A stretch of DNA of 64,000 nt from Psychrobacter glacincola (GCF_904846215.1 NZ_CAJGZK010000005.1:117825-181824), one strand, 5' to 3'. Positions 19,865 through 31,585 are shown, counted from the first letter of the stretch. Numbers and translations are program-made. The notes: generated by a model from the sequence alone, not told the origin.

Positions 19865-21082
19865 CTAATTATTAATAAGTAATATATCCAATTTATGATG
19901 CTGTTCGGCGATTGCCCAATCTATATGTTCGTCAAGCATAGTGTTATGTAGCCCCAGTTTTGCTTGTAATGCTTCGATGATTTCTTGATTACCAGTGGCA
20001 TTGCCAAGACCGATAGCGATATTACGCAGAAAATTCACGTAACCGGTGCGTCTAAGTGGGCTACCTTCGGTCTTTTTCATAAATTCTACCTCTTGCCATT
20101 GCCACAACTCCAGCAAACTGCTGCTATCTAGACGATGTCTTGGTGCAAAATCCTCTACAGGTGTGAGATTGGCATAACGGTTCCATGGACAAATCAGCTG
20201 ACAATCATCACAACCAAAGATGCGATTACCAATAGCGCGGCGGTATTTTTCATCAATAATACCGTCATGTTCAATCGTAAGATAAGAGATGCAAGCTGAC
20301 GCATTAAGCTCATAGGGCGCGACGATAGCTTGAGTGGGACAGATATCAATACAGGCGCTGCAACTGCCACAATGCTCTTTGACGGGCGCATCATCGGGTA
20401 ATTCAAGGCTAATAAAAAGCTCTCCGAGTACAAAAAAAGAGCCGGCTTGTTTATTGATCAATAACGTATGCTTACCCGTCCAGCCAAGACCAGCAGCATC
20501 GGCGATTGGTCGCTCAAAAATAGGCGCTGAATCACTAAAAGGTCTGAAAACAAAATCGATGTCAGCGCCAATGTCTAGATGCTGCCATTCAGGAAGCATG
20601 GCCTCAATCTTTAATGCCAGCTGCTTCAGACGGCTGCGCATGGTTTTATGATAGTCGCGCCCTCTTGCATAACGAGCAATAATACCTTGATTGGGATAAT
20701 CATTATCAGTGACAGCACGAGGTGTTGGGGTCTGGGTCAGATAATCCATGCGCACGCTGATAATGGTTTTTGCGCCTTCTACCAGTTGTTCAGGGTGCGC
20801 GCGTAGATGATGATTGCTGTGCATAAACTGTAGTTGTGCTTCATAACCTTTTGCTAACCATTGCTTTAACTGTTCAGTCTGCTTAACAAATAAAGGATGG
20901 TGCACGGATAAAAACCCACAATCGGCAAATCCTAAAGATTGTGCTGCCTCTTTAATCCATTGTTTAATGTCTGCTGCAGTAGCAAAGTCATGATGATGAT
21001 TAACCACAATCTTTTTCTGAGAGACGCTAGCAGTGACAGAGGAGAGCCGTGTTGGCAAGGTCGTTTGAGGTTTATTGGTCAT
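19865..21082 (-). CDS. queG: Epoxyqueuosine reductase
   Basis: QueG makes queuosine from epoxyqueuosine in tRNA using cobalamin and two 4Fe-4S clusters. It is 405 residues (E. coli 379), with about 30 extra poorly conserved N-terminal residues. Cluster ligands are visible as Cys238/241/244/248 (CGSCSACIDICPT) and Cys264 with Cys291/294/298 (CDDCQLICPW). The C-terminal part (RRTGYVNFLRNIAIGLGNA) is a HEAT-like repeat region. The true start may be somewhat downstream. Confidence 0.95.
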   Translation of the reverse strand: MTNKPQTTLPTRLSSVTASVSQKKIVVNHHHDFATAADIKQWIKEAAQSLGFADCGFLSVHHPLFVKQTEQLKQWLAKGYEAQLQFMHSNHHLRAHPEQLVEGAKTIISVRMDYLTQTPTPRAVTDNDYPNQGIIARYARGRDYHKTMRSRLKQLALKIEAMLPEWQHLDIGADIDFVFRPFSDSAPIFERPIADAAGLGWTGKHTLLINKQAGSFFVLGELFISLELPDDAPVKEHCGSCSACIDICPTQAIVAPYELNASACISYLTIEHDGIIDEKYRRAIGNRIFGCDDCQLICPWNRYANLTPVEDFAPRHRLDSSSLLELWQWQEVEFMKKTEGSPLRRTGYVNFLRNIAIGLGNATGNQEIIEALQAKLGLHNTMLDEHIDWAIAEQHHKLDILLINN

Positions 21083-21277
21083 ATCTGGCTATCAATGATA
21101 ATGTGAGTATAGATATGATAAGCCGATGAGCTAGGAGCGCAAGGGTCAAAGCAAATAAATCTACCTTGATATAACTATAGCAGCTCGTATCAGTAATTTA
21201 CTGAGCTAATATGAATAAAAAATCATCGATAACGTCAAACAATACATCAATCTTATAAAAACAATGAAGGGTCAGCC

Positions 21278-23050
21278 ATGGACATGCAAACTAATTCATT
21301 TTCGAAAAATACAATGCCTATCCGACTATATAGTAGTGAGCAGCTCTATGCGATGGAACAAGCGTGGTTTGCACAAGGCAATGATAGCTTTGGCCTAATG
21401 CAACAAGCGGCTTGGCAAATGGCACAGCATATTGAAACGCTTTATGAAAATAAATGTCGTGATAACAAGTCATCCGTTCAGGAAATAACTTCTCGTCCTT
21501 ATGCTCGCCAGCGCCGAGCCAGTATTTGGGTCGGAAAAGGCAATAATGGTGGCGATGGTTGGCTCATTGCTTATTATTTACAGCAGATGGGCTGGCAAGT
21601 GCAAGTGATAATGGTCGGCTTCGACAAAGATGATTCAAATAAGGATGATTCAAATAAGGATAAACAAGATTGTGTTTCTGATGCTGTAAAAGCTAAGAAG
21701 ACAGCGCTATCTGCCAACTGCCCGTATCGGAGCTTTGAAACCAGTACTGATAGAAAAAATGAGGAAACAGATAAGGAGATACGAGCTGATGTCTATATCG
21801 ATGCGCTATTTGGTATCGGTCTAGATCGAGCACCTAAGAATGTTTATAAGCAAGCAATTTTTGCCTTTAATGAGGCAGCACAGTATGCAGAGGCATTAAT
21901 CATTGCCGTTGATATTCCAAGTGGGTTGGTTGCTTCCACGGGTCAAGTATTTGACCGTATAGCGATACAAGCAGATGTGACGTTATGTTTGATTGCACGA
22001 AAATTTGGGCTGCACACTAAAGACGGTTTGGACTATAGCGGCGCAGTGATTGACATACCGCTGATACCTTATCATTTGGATAGTAACGAGCTAATACCCT
22101 TTGCAACACTCATGACTGCCGCTCATACTTTAAAACCACGCCGTCAAAACAGTTATAAAGGCAGCTATGGGCATGTATTGGTCATCGGTGGCAATCGCAT
22201 TGAGGGCTCACAAGGCATGGGCGGTGCAGCTATTCTTTCTGCCTCGAGTACCATGGCAACAGGTGCTGGGAAAATCACTGTTGCTTGCCATGAGGCGTTT
22301 CATAGCGCACTACTAACTTCACTACCAGATGCAATGACTGTCGATTTACATGATACAGATTGGGTGAATCGTCTTATTGGGCAAGCCAGCGTCGTCGCTA
22401 TTGGTATGGGACTGGGACGTGATGAAAAAGCAAAGTTGATATTTATAAGTTATGTACAGGCTGCCATAGTTGTAGGTAAGCCGATAATAATTGATGCTGA
22501 CGGTCTCTATCATTTGGCATCATTGCATAGCGAGAATCATAAAATAATAGCCGAGCTAAAAAAACATAGCGCCACTCATCAAGTATGTTTGACGCCGCAT
22601 AGTGGGGAAGCTGCTAAGCTATTAAATAAAGAGATAAATGAGATAGAAGCCGATAGAGTGGCCGCGATAAGGCAATGTGCAACGACTTATGGCGGTGATT
22701 GGGTGCTAAAAGGAGCAGGCTCGTTAATTTTGGAGCAACCATCAGGACAAGCGCACATCTATGTATGCGGTGTGGGAAATGCGGGTATGGCAACCGCTGG
22801 CATGGGCGATGTATTATCGGGTGTGATTGCCGGATTATTGGCTCAAGAAGATTTAAAACAAGAACGACGCAGCTTGCACCAAGCGGTCCTTATTCATGGA
22901 CTCGCAGGAGATATTTTAGTTAATCAGACGAGCAGAAACGATGATAATTCGCTATTGGTAGGTCAGAGAGGTCTGCAAGCTCAAGATATGCCAGCGGCTA
23001 TCCGTCATGTGATTCAACATATGACATCTAGCCAAATAGACATTAAATAA
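21278..23050 (+). CDS. nnr: Bifunctional NAD(P)H-hydrate epimerase / ADP-dependent dehydratase
   Basis: Repairs hydrated NAD(P)H. It is 590 residues in two fused domains. The N-terminal epimerase (about 15-270) has VGKGNNGGDGWLIAYYLQ and VDIPSGLVASTGQV. The C-terminal dehydratase (about 285-580) has SYGHVLVIGGN, DADGLYHLAS, TPHSGEAAKLL and GMGDVLSGVIAGLLAQ. Odd: a 15-bp unit is duplicated at 21629-21658, giving DDSNKDDSNKDK in a surface-like insert within the epimerase domain. The start is supported by GAAGGG upstream. It is divergent from queG. Confidence 0.94.
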   Translation: MDMQTNSFSKNTMPIRLYSSEQLYAMEQAWFAQGNDSFGLMQQAAWQMAQHIETLYENKCRDNKSSVQEITSRPYARQRRASIWVGKGNNGGDGWLIAYYLQQMGWQVQVIMVGFDKDDSNKDDSNKDKQDCVSDAVKAKKTALSANCPYRSFETSTDRKNEETDKEIRADVYIDALFGIGLDRAPKNVYKQAIFAFNEAAQYAEALIIAVDIPSGLVASTGQVFDRIAIQADVTLCLIARKFGLHTKDGLDYSGAVIDIPLIPYHLDSNELIPFATLMTAAHTLKPRRQNSYKGSYGHVLVIGGNRIEGSQGMGGAAILSASSTMATGAGKITVACHEAFHSALLTSLPDAMTVDLHDTDWVNRLIGQASVVAIGMGLGRDEKAKLIFISYVQAAIVVGKPIIIDADGLYHLASLHSENHKIIAELKKHSATHQVCLTPHSGEAAKLLNKEINEIEADRVAAIRQCATTYGGDWVLKGAGSLILEQPSGQAHIYVCGVGNAGMATAGMGDVLSGVIAGLLAQEDLKQERRSLHQAVLIHGLAGDILVNQTSRNDDNSLLVGQRGLQAQDMPAAIRHVIQHMTSSQIDIK

Positions 23051-23079
23051 AATATTTGCGGCTGTATTAGGTAACTGGT

Positions 23080-23580
23080 TTAAGTCGGGGAGCCATTACA
23101 GTATTGCGTGATTGCTTGTTGAACACGTTCACGCTTAAGCTCAATTTCACGACCATCTAGATATTGACGTTTACCATTAGCATCCATCTCATAGATGCGC
23201 CCACCCACATTTAGATTGGTCAAGTTATTACGTAACGACTGACAACGCTCGGCATTCGCTTGTGCTTCTTGTTCTTTAATACGTGCTTCTAACTGAGCAA
23301 CGCGCTGTTCTTCTGCGCTTTGCGGCGCACTTTGATTGGCTTCAGTTTTACCTGCTAGCTGTCCGGCATTGGTTTGTCTACCATCACTACGAAACTCAAT
23401 AACCTGAATGTTTCTACCATTTTGCGGCGCATATTGGCTGTATTTGACTTCACCATGTGCCCCAATAGATTTGTATACCTGAATGGCATGAACGGCGCTC
23501 ATGGGTAGCATAAGCATACACGCAGTGCTGACAGTCATAAGCAGTTTGGCAGCGGTATTTATGGTAGACGCATATGCCAT
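23080..23580 (-). CDS. DUF4124-type secreted protein
   Basis: 166 residues with an N-terminal signal peptide (hydrophobic LLMTVSTACMLMLPMSAVHA). After it comes the short DUF4124-like segment (IQVYKSIGAHGEVKYSQYAP), a Gln/Glu/Ala-rich probable coiled coil at about 88-112, and a C-terminal part with two Cys (AERCQSLRNNLTNL and TQYCNG). Predicted periplasmic or envelope; function unknown. It converges with nnr. Confidence 0.75.
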   Translation of the reverse strand: MAYASTINTAAKLLMTVSTACMLMLPMSAVHAIQVYKSIGAHGEVKYSQYAPQNGRNIQVIEFRSDGRQTNAGQLAGKTEANQSAPQSAEEQRVAQLEARIKEQEAQANAERCQSLRNNLTNLNVGGRIYEMDANGKRQYLDGREIELKRERVQQAITQYCNGSPT

Positions 23581-24344
23581 GGTAACAATCCTTTTGATGG
23601 GTAAAAAATGTGTAGAAATAGGTTAAGGATAGTATTTAATCCTCTCGATAACCATATAAATACATTATGGTTTGATTTTAGCAAATAATTCTTATGAATG
23701 TACATTATTTAATAACCAATAGTTAGGGGTGGGCTTTAGAAGTTTTTCTTGACAATGGTGCCCAAACCACCGAATATAATAGCAGTTGATTGGTCAGTGA
23801 GCGGCTTTTATGATATTGCCGTGGCACTTGAAAATAAGGACTACGGGTTACTTATCGGTAGCTTGTTTAGCTTTATTATCTTTGTGACAATAATATAAAA
23901 TAAATAGTGCTTATCACTATTCAAATCCATATTTATTGTCTCCGGACTTATCTGTCTACAATGACTAAGATTAACTTATTAATGCATCTCATAAGATTTT
24001 GCTGTTATAAAAAATAGAGTGTCATGTGTGTTTAACATCTACTCATCAAACATGTTATAAGATTTCGTAATCCTATAACGTGATATAAGCTATAAAATAC
24101 AAGCTTTGAGATTTGTTCTAGCATTCTGTATCCCTTTATTTACTATCAGCGCAAGCTCTTATGCATTGCAAATAATAAGCCTCTTTTATAGGTGCGTTCG
24201 CATCTAGTCACTGTATATCGATAAACTCTTGTCACAAAGCTGACCTTAAATATATTGCTATGTTTGAGTGCTATGCTGTCTTATAGCACAGCGTAACTTA
24301 GACGTAGCGGGCACATATTCTTGCCACAAAAAAAGGTGACGACA
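23581..24344 (+). other. 764-nt non-coding region upstream of ilvI
   Basis: A/T-rich, between the divergent DUF4124 and ilvI genes. Visible: TTGACA (23749-23754) and TATAAT (23775-23780) 20 bp apart; a possible 25-codon frame at 23810-23887 rich in Leu/Ile; a hairpin AATAGTG-CTTAT-CACTATT at 23903-23921; and two overlapping alternative stems near 24265-24295. None is followed by a good T-run. It may hold ilv regulation, but nothing is proven. Confidence 0.4.
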
Positions 24345-26171
24345 GTGACGCAAACCACGCAAAGTCCGAACATGACCGGACATACTCAAACGGCTAATGC
24401 CGCCAAAAATTTCCCTGAAAAGCAGCAAAAGCTCGCTGAAAATAGCCATGAGCCAGTAATGCTATCTGGCGCTGAGATGTTGGTACAAGCACTGACGGAT
24501 GAGGGCGTCAAACATATCTTTGGCTATCCAGGCGGTGCCGTTCTTCATATCTATGACGCTTTGTTTCAACAAGACAATATTGAGCACATCTTAGTGCGTC
24601 ACGAGCAAGCAGCCGGTCATATGGCAGATGCTTATTCGCGAGTGACCGGTAACACGGGCGTGGTTTTGGCGACTTCAGGCCCTGGTGCTACCAATACAGT
24701 GACTGCTATTGCCACAGCTTTTATGGATTCAGTACCGATGGTGGTCATCGCTGGACAGGTGCCCAGCAGTTTAATCGGTGAAGATGCTTTCCAAGAAACC
24801 GATATGATCGGCGTGTCGCGTCCTATCGTTAAGCATAGTTTTCAAGTACGCCATGCTAGCGAAATCCCAATGATTGTTAAAAAAGCTTTTTATATTGCGC
24901 AGGCTGGGCGTCCAGGTCCTGTTGTAATCGATGTGCCGAAGGATATGACCGCGCCGAGTGAGAAATTTGCTTATGAATACCCAGCAGAGGTGTTTATACG
25001 CTCGTATCAGCCGTCATTAAAAGGTCATAGTGGTCAAATTAAAAAAGCGGTTGAAACGTTACTTGCTGCTAAGCGCCCGATTATTTACTCGGGTGGCGGT
25101 GTTGTTTTGGGTAATGCACATAAAGAGCTAATTGATCTTGCGCATCGCTTAAACTTGCCAGTCACCAATACCTTAATGGGTTTGGGTGCTTTTCCTGGCT
25201 CTGATGGTCAGTTCTTGGGTATGCTGGGTATGCATGGCACTTATGAGGCCAACATGACCATGCACCATTCTGACGTTATATTGGCAGTTGGTGTGCGTTT
25301 TGATGACCGCGTGACCAACAACGTCAAAAAATTCTGTCCAAATGCGACGATTATTCATATTGATATTGACCCCACGTCTATCTCAAAAACTATTTTTGCA
25401 CATATTCCTATCGTCGGCGATGTCAAGTCAGTCCTTACTGACATGTTAGAGATTATCGGCGAGGATAAAGAGCTGGACCAACCGGCGTTATTGGATTGGT
25501 GGTCACAGATTAATGAGTGGCGTAAGCGTCATGGTTTGCGCTATGACACCAGTACCGATAATGGTATTAAGCCTCAAGCGGTCGTTCAGGCTTTAGATAA
25601 AGTGACCAATAGTAACGCTATTATCACGAGTGACGTGGGTCAGCACCAGATGTTTGCGGCCCTCTACTATACCTACAATGAGCCGCGCCAATGGCTGAAC
25701 TCAGGTGGTTTAGGTACGATGGGTGTTGGCTTGCCGTATGCGATGGCAGCGAAACTTGCCAATCCAGATCGCGATGTGGTTTGTATTACTGGTGAAGGCT
25801 CTATTCAGATGAATATCCAAGAGCTATCAACCTGCTTGCAATATGATTTACCAGTCAAGATCCTAAACTTGAATAATGCGCAGTTGGGCATGGTTAAGCA
25901 GTGGCAAGATATGCTCTATGAAGGCCGTCATGCGCATTCTTATATGAATTCTTTGCCAGATTTTGTAAAACTGGCTGAAAGCTATGGTCACGTCGGTATC
26001 AAGATTACCGATCCTGCGACTATGGAAGCACAGCTGGCTGAAGCCATGGCAATAAAAGATAAGTTGGTATTTATTGACGTTCATGTCGATCGTAATGAGC
26101 ATGTGTATCCGATGCAAATCGCTGGGCAGACGATGCGTGATATGTGGTTAACCAAAGGGGAGCGTACCTAA
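24345..26171 (+). CDS. ilvI: Acetolactate synthase, large catalytic subunit
   Basis: The TPP- and FAD-dependent first common step of valine, leucine and isoleucine synthesis. From GTG 24345 it is 608 residues, with a Thr/Gln-rich extension of about 35. AAGGTGA (24333-24339) 5 nt upstream supports this start over TTG 24321. Visible are [14 protein letters not shown], the catalytic glutamate in [16 protein letters not shown], and the TPP motif [12 protein letters not shown]. The stop overlaps the ilvH ATG. Confidence 0.96.
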   Translation: MTQTTQSPNMTGHTQTANAAKNFPEKQQKLAENSHEPVMLSGAEMLVQALTDEGVKHIFGYPGGAVLHIYDALFQQDNIEHILVRHEQAAGHMADAYSRVTGNTGVVLATSGPGATNTVTAIATAFMDSVPMVVIAGQVPSSLIGEDAFQETDMIGVSRPIVKHSFQVRHASEIPMIVKKAFYIAQAGRPGPVVIDVPKDMTAPSEKFAYEYPAEVFIRSYQPSLKGHSGQIKKAVETLLAAKRPIIYSGGGVVLGNAHKELIDLAHRLNLPVTNTLMGLGAFPGSDGQFLGMLGMHGTYEANMTMHHSDVILAVGVRFDDRVTNNVKKFCPNATIIHIDIDPTSISKTIFAHIPIVGDVKSVLTDMLEIIGEDKELDQPALLDWWSQINEWRKRHGLRYDTSTDNGIKPQAVVQALDKVTNSNAIITSDVGQHQMFAALYYTYNEPRQWLNSGGLGTMGVGLPYAMAAKLANPDRDVVCITGEGSIQMNIQELSTCLQYDLPVKILNLNNAQLGMVKQWQDMLYEGRHAHSYMNSLPDFVKLAESYGHVGIKITDPATMEAQLAEAMAIKDKLVFIDVHVDRNEHVYPMQIAGQTMRDMWLTKGERT

Positions 26172-26668
26172 TGCAACAACAACATCTGATTTCGGTACTG
26201 ATGGAAAACGAAGCGGGTTCGTTGTCGCGAGTGGTTGGTTTGTTCTCTCAACGTGGCTACAATATCGAAACTCTGAACGTTGCTCCAACAGACGATGCGA
26301 GTATTTCTCGCTTAACGTTAACCACCATTACTTCACCTGAAAAAATAGAACAAATCACCAAGCAATTGCATAAATTGATTGAAGTGGTTAAAGTGCTTAA
26401 TCTATCAGATACTGTACACGTCGAACGCGAGTTGATGCTAATCAAAGTACGTGCGACTGGCGGTATACGTGAAGAGATCAAACGTAGTGCAGATATTTTT
26501 CGCGCACAAATCGTTGACATAAATGCCAGTTTATATACGATTCAAATCGTCGGCGATAAAGCTAAGCTCGATGGTTTTATTGACGTGATTGGTCGCGAAC
26601 GTATTATGGAAGTGGTGCGCTCAGGCGTGATTGGCATTGCTCGCGGCGACAAAACGCTAAGCTTATAA
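26171..26668 (+). CDS. ilvH: Acetolactate synthase, small regulatory subunit
   Basis: Regulatory subunit that activates IlvI and confers valine feedback. From ATG 26171 it is 165 residues (E. coli IlvH 163). The N-terminal ACT domain (ISVLMENEAGSLSRVVGLFS, then RGYNIETLNVAPTDD) and the C-terminal domain (ELMLIKVRATGGIREEI) are intact. TAATG overlap with ilvI indicates coupling. Confidence 0.96.
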   Translation: MQQQHLISVLMENEAGSLSRVVGLFSQRGYNIETLNVAPTDDASISRLTLTTITSPEKIEQITKQLHKLIEVVKVLNLSDTVHVERELMLIKVRATGGIREEIKRSADIFRAQIVDINASLYTIQIVGDKAKLDGFIDVIGRERIMEVVRSGVIGIARGDKTLSL

Positions 26669-26799
26669 TCAGCGTTTACTACATTTTAGATATTATATTT
26701 CAAACTTATTTATTCAACATTAACATAGCGCTTATCTTACAAATCACTTTAAAAAGGTGGCTGTAATTTAAGTGTTTATTTACCCATGGCACGCCATGA

Positions 26800-27837
<1,038 letters not shown>

Positions 27838-27871
27838 TTTGCTAATGAGTAATTAGTAAAAAATTAGTTTG

Positions 27872-27908
27872 AAAAAGCCTATGTTATCAGTGATAGCATG
27901 GGCTTTTT
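27872..27908 (+). terminator. ilvC terminator
   Basis: AAAAAGCCTATG and CATGGGCTTTTT (one wobble) form the stem, ending in T's, 34 nt after ilvC. Confidence 0.8.
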
Positions 27909-28109
27909 AGTAGGCGCTATTTTATAAAGTATTTTTAGCATCGCCAGTCTGTGTTGGTTGAAAATCTGTCGTAGCTGCCTAATATAGGCAAGCATCATCA
28001 TATATATTAACGGCTTACTCGGTTAGATAGGTATCGTTATTTTTATCCTTACGCTATCAATGCTTGGGATTCTTTCATCTCATATTCTATAGATTACAGG
28101 TTGTCTGTT

Positions 28110-28535
28110 GTGCAAATATCTTATCCTGATTGGCTAACGCCGCAATTCATATACATTACTCTTAGCGCTGTGGTCGCCGTTTTGATTTGGATCGAAGGGG
28201 AGATGCTCAAAAAAACCGATGGCAAACTCCCTAACTCTAAATTCTTTCAAATCAGCTCAATTATAGACACCTCATGGTTTTTTATTTCAGTAGTCATGTT
28301 ATATACGATCGATTTGACGCCAATAGCAGTTGCAGTCCCGGCGGCTTACGGTCTTTATACGACCTTTGGTTGGATCTATGGCGCACGTTTATTGAAGCGT
28401 AAAGGCATTCCTGACGCTCCAAAAGACTTGATCATACCCACTAAATATATTGCTTATAGTCAGTCATTTTCGCTGATATTTTTTGCGCTATGTTTATTGG
28501 TACTAAGCTCACCGTGGCTACCAATGCCTCTATAG
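28110..28535 (+). CDS. Hypothetical four-helix membrane protein
   Basis: About 141 residues from GTG 28110 (ACAGG 9 nt upstream; TTG 28101 is an alternative). Four hydrophobic segments are visible: ITLSAVVAVLIWIEG, a stretch at ISSIIDTSWFFISVVMLY, one around IAVAVPAAYGLYTTFGWIYG, and FSLIFFALCLLVLSS near the end. A short basic/polar loop (RLLKRKGIPDAPKD) lies between the last two. I do not recognise the family. It stands alone, with no obvious partner. Confidence 0.6.
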   Translation: MQISYPDWLTPQFIYITLSAVVAVLIWIEGEMLKKTDGKLPNSKFFQISSIIDTSWFFISVVMLYTIDLTPIAVAVPAAYGLYTTFGWIYGARLLKRKGIPDAPKDLIIPTKYIAYSQSFSLIFFALCLLVLSSPWLPMPL

Positions 28536-28747
28536 TTTTCTTTCAATATAGGCGCAAATTTGCTGCTTATCACTGTGATTTGTCAAAAGCGATATCTAAG
28601 TTCATGGCAAATCTTAAAAGGCAAGTGATAAAAAAGCATTCTATATCAACGCATTAAGTCTCAGATAACCAATAGTAATAATTATTTAAAATTGACTTAA
28701 ATAGGTTACAAAAATCATCAATTTAAGCTGTTGTGCTTATGAAAAGC

Positions 28748-28756
28748 TGCTATAAT
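28748..28756 (+). promoter_or_regulatory. Extended -10 of the cold-shock gene
   Basis: TGC-TATAAT lies about 157 nt before the cold-shock start codon, with CTGTTG near -35. It implies a leader of about 150 nt, as in cspA-type genes. Confidence 0.5.
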
Positions 28757-28912
28757 CAGCTTGTACTCAAAGGATTTCGGGTAAAGATATTAAGACGTCT
28801 ATGAGATGTTTCAATGGTTTTATCCACGCATTCTGCAAGAAAAACTTGGGTATATATCAATTAATCGGTGATGACACACGTCTCGCCAACAGTTAAAGAG
28901 TTAGGAAAATTT

Positions 28913-29125
28913 ATGTCAGATAAAGTTGAAGGCACTGTAAAGTGGTTTAATGAAGCTAAAGGTTTTGGTTTTATCGCGCAAGACAACGGCGGACAAGACG
29001 TATTCGCTCACTACAGCGCTATCCAAGGCGGTGGTTTCAAAACTCTAGCCGAAGGCCAAAAAGTGTCTTTCATCTTAGGTGATGGCAAGAAAGGCCCACA
29101 AGCTGAGCAAATCGAAGCTATCTAA
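28913..29125 (+). CDS. CspA-family cold-shock protein
   Basis: A 70-residue single cold-shock domain, an RNA chaperone or antiterminator. RNP1 (KGFGFIAQ) and RNP2 (DVFAHYSAI) are present. I start at ATG 28913 ([17 protein letters not shown]), after TTAGGAAA; an upstream in-frame ATG would add 15 unrelated residues. The long untranslated leader is typical of cold-induced members, but I cannot say which paralogue this is. Confidence 0.93.
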   Translation: MSDKVEGTVKWFNEAKGFGFIAQDNGGQDVFAHYSAIQGGGFKTLAEGQKVSFILGDGKKGPQAEQIEAI

Positions 29126-29240
29126 TCTCATTTGATATTAAGTAAGCTGTTTTTCAGCCCGCTTAATGACAATAAGATTAATCAAGATGCATTGATACCT
29201 TTGTTTGTTAAAACAATAAAAATACTGTTTAGACTTTAAA

Positions 29241-29272
29241 AAAGAGCAACCTCTGATCAGGTTGCTTTTTTT
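29241..29272 (+). terminator. Cold-shock gene terminator
   Basis: AGCAACCT and AGGTTGCT around a 6-nt loop, followed by T7. Confidence 0.85.
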
Positions 29273-29696
29273 ATACTCTTTTTTTGAGTTATTTGTTTTA
29301 ATGATAACTGCATGTTAACCTGGATAAACTGCTATAAATATTTTAAAAATTTTTGAAAATAATTATAAGAAAATGGCGTCACTAGGTGTTTATAAACTGT
29401 TTATTGTAGAATAGTGACAAATTTATGACGCATTATTCACGGCGTTGCCTTGACCTTAGGGCTGAGCTCACGCAAGATACATAGGTCTGATAATAACGGT
29501 TGGCTTCGCTTTGGCAGACTTTATAGATAGAGAGTATGATGCCAGTATATTGTTTATGGTCTGATATTTTTTATTACATTATAGATGCTGACGCAGCCAT
29601 CAACCTTGAGTACTATTTCGAACGACGATTTAAAGAAATGAACCTTTGGTTCTTAACTGGCAATTTTAATTCATAACATTAATAAACGAGGAACGT
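29273..29696 (+). other. Non-coding region before etfB
   Basis: 424 nt, A/T-rich in its first half. It must hold the etf promoter, but I see no convincing hexamer pair, no hairpin with T-run and no credible frame. Confidence 0.4.
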
Positions 29697-30446
29697 ATGA
29701 AAGCATTAGTAGCGGTCAAGCGTGTCATTGATTACAACGTAAAAGTTCGTGTGAAAGCTGATAATTCTGGCGTAGATTTATCTAACACTAAAATGTCAAT
29801 CAACCCTTTTGATGAAATTGCAGTAGAAGAAGCAGTTCGTCTAAAAGAAGCGGGCGTGATTGATGAAATCATTGTTGCATCAATTGGTCCAAAAGAGTCA
29901 CAAGAGCAGATTCGTGCCGCTTTAGCACTGGGTGCTGATCGTGGTATTTTAGTGGTGACTGATGCAAAACCTTATCCTCTACAAATCGCTAAAATCCTGA
30001 AAAATATCGCTGAGTCTGAGTCTACTGATATTATCCTATTGGGTAAGCAAGCGATTGATGACGATAATAATCAAACAGGTCAAATGCTAGCGGCATTGAT
30101 GGGTATTGGTCAGGGTACGTTTGCTTCAGAAGTGAAAGTTGAAGGCGATAAAGTCAATGTAACGCGTGAAATCGATGGCGGTTCGCAAACGGTTGCACTT
30201 GATTTGCCAGCGGTCATTACCACTGATTTGCGCTTGAATGAGCCACGTTATGCAAAACTGCCTAACATCATGAAAGCCAAAAAGAAACAGCTTGATGAAA
30301 AAACGCCAGCTGATTTTGGTGTTGATATGGCCTCTAAGCAAGAAATTATTAAAGTCGTGCCACCTGCTGAGCGTAAAGCGGGTATTAAGGTAGGTTCAGT
30401 TGACGAGTTGGTCGATAAGCTAAGAAATGAAGCAAAAGTCATTTAA
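29697..30446 (+). CDS. etfB: Electron transfer flavoprotein beta subunit
   Basis: EtfB binds AMP and, with EtfA, accepts electrons from acyl-CoA and other dehydrogenases for ETF-ubiquinone oxidoreductase. It is 249 residues, normal for the family. Motifs [35 protein letters not shown] and the signature [23 protein letters not shown] region (here [20 protein letters not shown]) are clear. GAGGAACGT precedes the ATG. etfA follows after 130 nt. Confidence 0.96.
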   Translation: MKALVAVKRVIDYNVKVRVKADNSGVDLSNTKMSINPFDEIAVEEAVRLKEAGVIDEIIVASIGPKESQEQIRAALALGADRGILVVTDAKPYPLQIAKILKNIAESESTDIILLGKQAIDDDNNQTGQMLAALMGIGQGTFASEVKVEGDKVNVTREIDGGSQTVALDLPAVITTDLRLNEPRYAKLPNIMKAKKKQLDEKTPADFGVDMASKQEIIKVVPPAERKAGIKVGSVDELVDKLRNEAKVI

Positions 30447-30576
30447 TACTTTGCTAAGCCTATCTAGTACAAAGTCATGATGTCCTAAATATGTTTTATT
30501 GAAATGGGACATAAAATGGCTTTGTATACCAACAATCACATGAATAGATGATACGAACAAATAAAGGATAAAAACA

Positions 30577-31509
30577 ATGGCAATTTTGGTATATGCAGAA
30601 CACGACAATGCCAGTCTAAAAAAGGCAACTTTGAATACGATCGCTGCCGCTAAGCAAATAGGCGGTGATATCCATGTATTGGTCGCTGGTAGTGGTAACC
30701 AAGCTGTCGCTGACGAAGCTGCTAAGGCTGAAGGAGTTACTAAAGTATTATTAGCAGATAATGCCGTTTACGAGCATCAATTGGCAGGTAACTTAGCATT
30801 ACTGGTTGCTGATATTGCTGGTGACTATAGTCATATTATTGCGCCTGCTACGACAACTGGTAAAAACTTCTTACCACGCGTTGCGGCATTGCTTGATGTG
30901 AGCATGCTGTCAGAAATCTCTGCTGTAATAGATGCGCAAACGTTTGAGCGTCCTATCTATGCAGGTAACGCGACAGCAACGGTTAAAACATCAGAAGACA
31001 AAGTCGTATTAACCGTACGTACTACCGCTTTTGATCCAGTAGCAAGCGAAGGTGGTTCAGCTACTGTCGAGACACTTGATAATGTTCAAGAACTTGGTAA
31101 AGCAAGCTTCGTAAATGAAGAGATGGCTAAATCTGACCGTCCAGAATTGACATCAGCTAGCATCGTGGTGTCTGGTGGTCGTGCGCTAGCAAATGGTGAG
31201 AACTTCACTAAGTATATCGAGCCACTAGCTGATAAACTTGGCGCTGCTGTTGGTGCATCACGTGCCGCCGTTGACGCAGGCTATGTACCAAATGATATGC
31301 AGGTCGGTCAAACAGGTAAAATCGTTGCACCAGATTTATATATCGCAGCAGGTATTTCAGGTGCGATTCAGCATCTAGCCGGTATGAAAGATTCTAAGGT
31401 GATTGTTGCTATCAACAATGATCCAGAGTCACCTATCGCTAGCGTTGCTGATTACTTCTTAGAAGCGGATTTATTTACAGCCTTACCTGAGCTGACTAGC
31501 AAAATTTAA
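30577..31509 (+). CDS. etfA: Electron transfer flavoprotein alpha subunit
   Basis: EtfA binds FAD. It is 310 residues. The C-terminal FAD domain shows GASRAAVDAGYVPNDMQVGQ, TGKIVAPDLYIAAGISGAIQ and the ending region VAINNDPESPIASVADYF. The gap from etfB has a weak TGTCC/GGACA inverted repeat but no terminator, so the two are probably co-transcribed. Confidence 0.96.
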   Translation: MAILVYAEHDNASLKKATLNTIAAAKQIGGDIHVLVAGSGNQAVADEAAKAEGVTKVLLADNAVYEHQLAGNLALLVADIAGDYSHIIAPATTTGKNFLPRVAALLDVSMLSEISAVIDAQTFERPIYAGNATATVKTSEDKVVLTVRTTAFDPVASEGGSATVETLDNVQELGKASFVNEEMAKSDRPELTSASIVVSGGRALANGENFTKYIEPLADKLGAAVGASRAAVDAGYVPNDMQVGQTGKIVAPDLYIAAGISGAIQHLAGMKDSKVIVAINNDPESPIASVADYFLEADLFTALPELTSKI

Positions 31510-31535
31510 TTACTCTTTAGTATTAAAATAAAAAT

Positions 31536-31569
31536 AAAAAACCCGCTATCATTGATTGCGGGTTTTTTT
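31536..31569 (+). terminator. etfA terminator
   Basis: AAAAAACCCGC and GCGGGTTTTTT form a perfect stem with an 11-nt loop. Confidence 0.88.
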
Positions 31570-31585
31570 ATATTCAACTTAAAAA

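Noticed and set aside
23810..23887. 25-codon frame as a certain ilv leader peptide
   Set aside because: No clear ribosome binding site and no attenuator after it; kept only as a weak suggestion.
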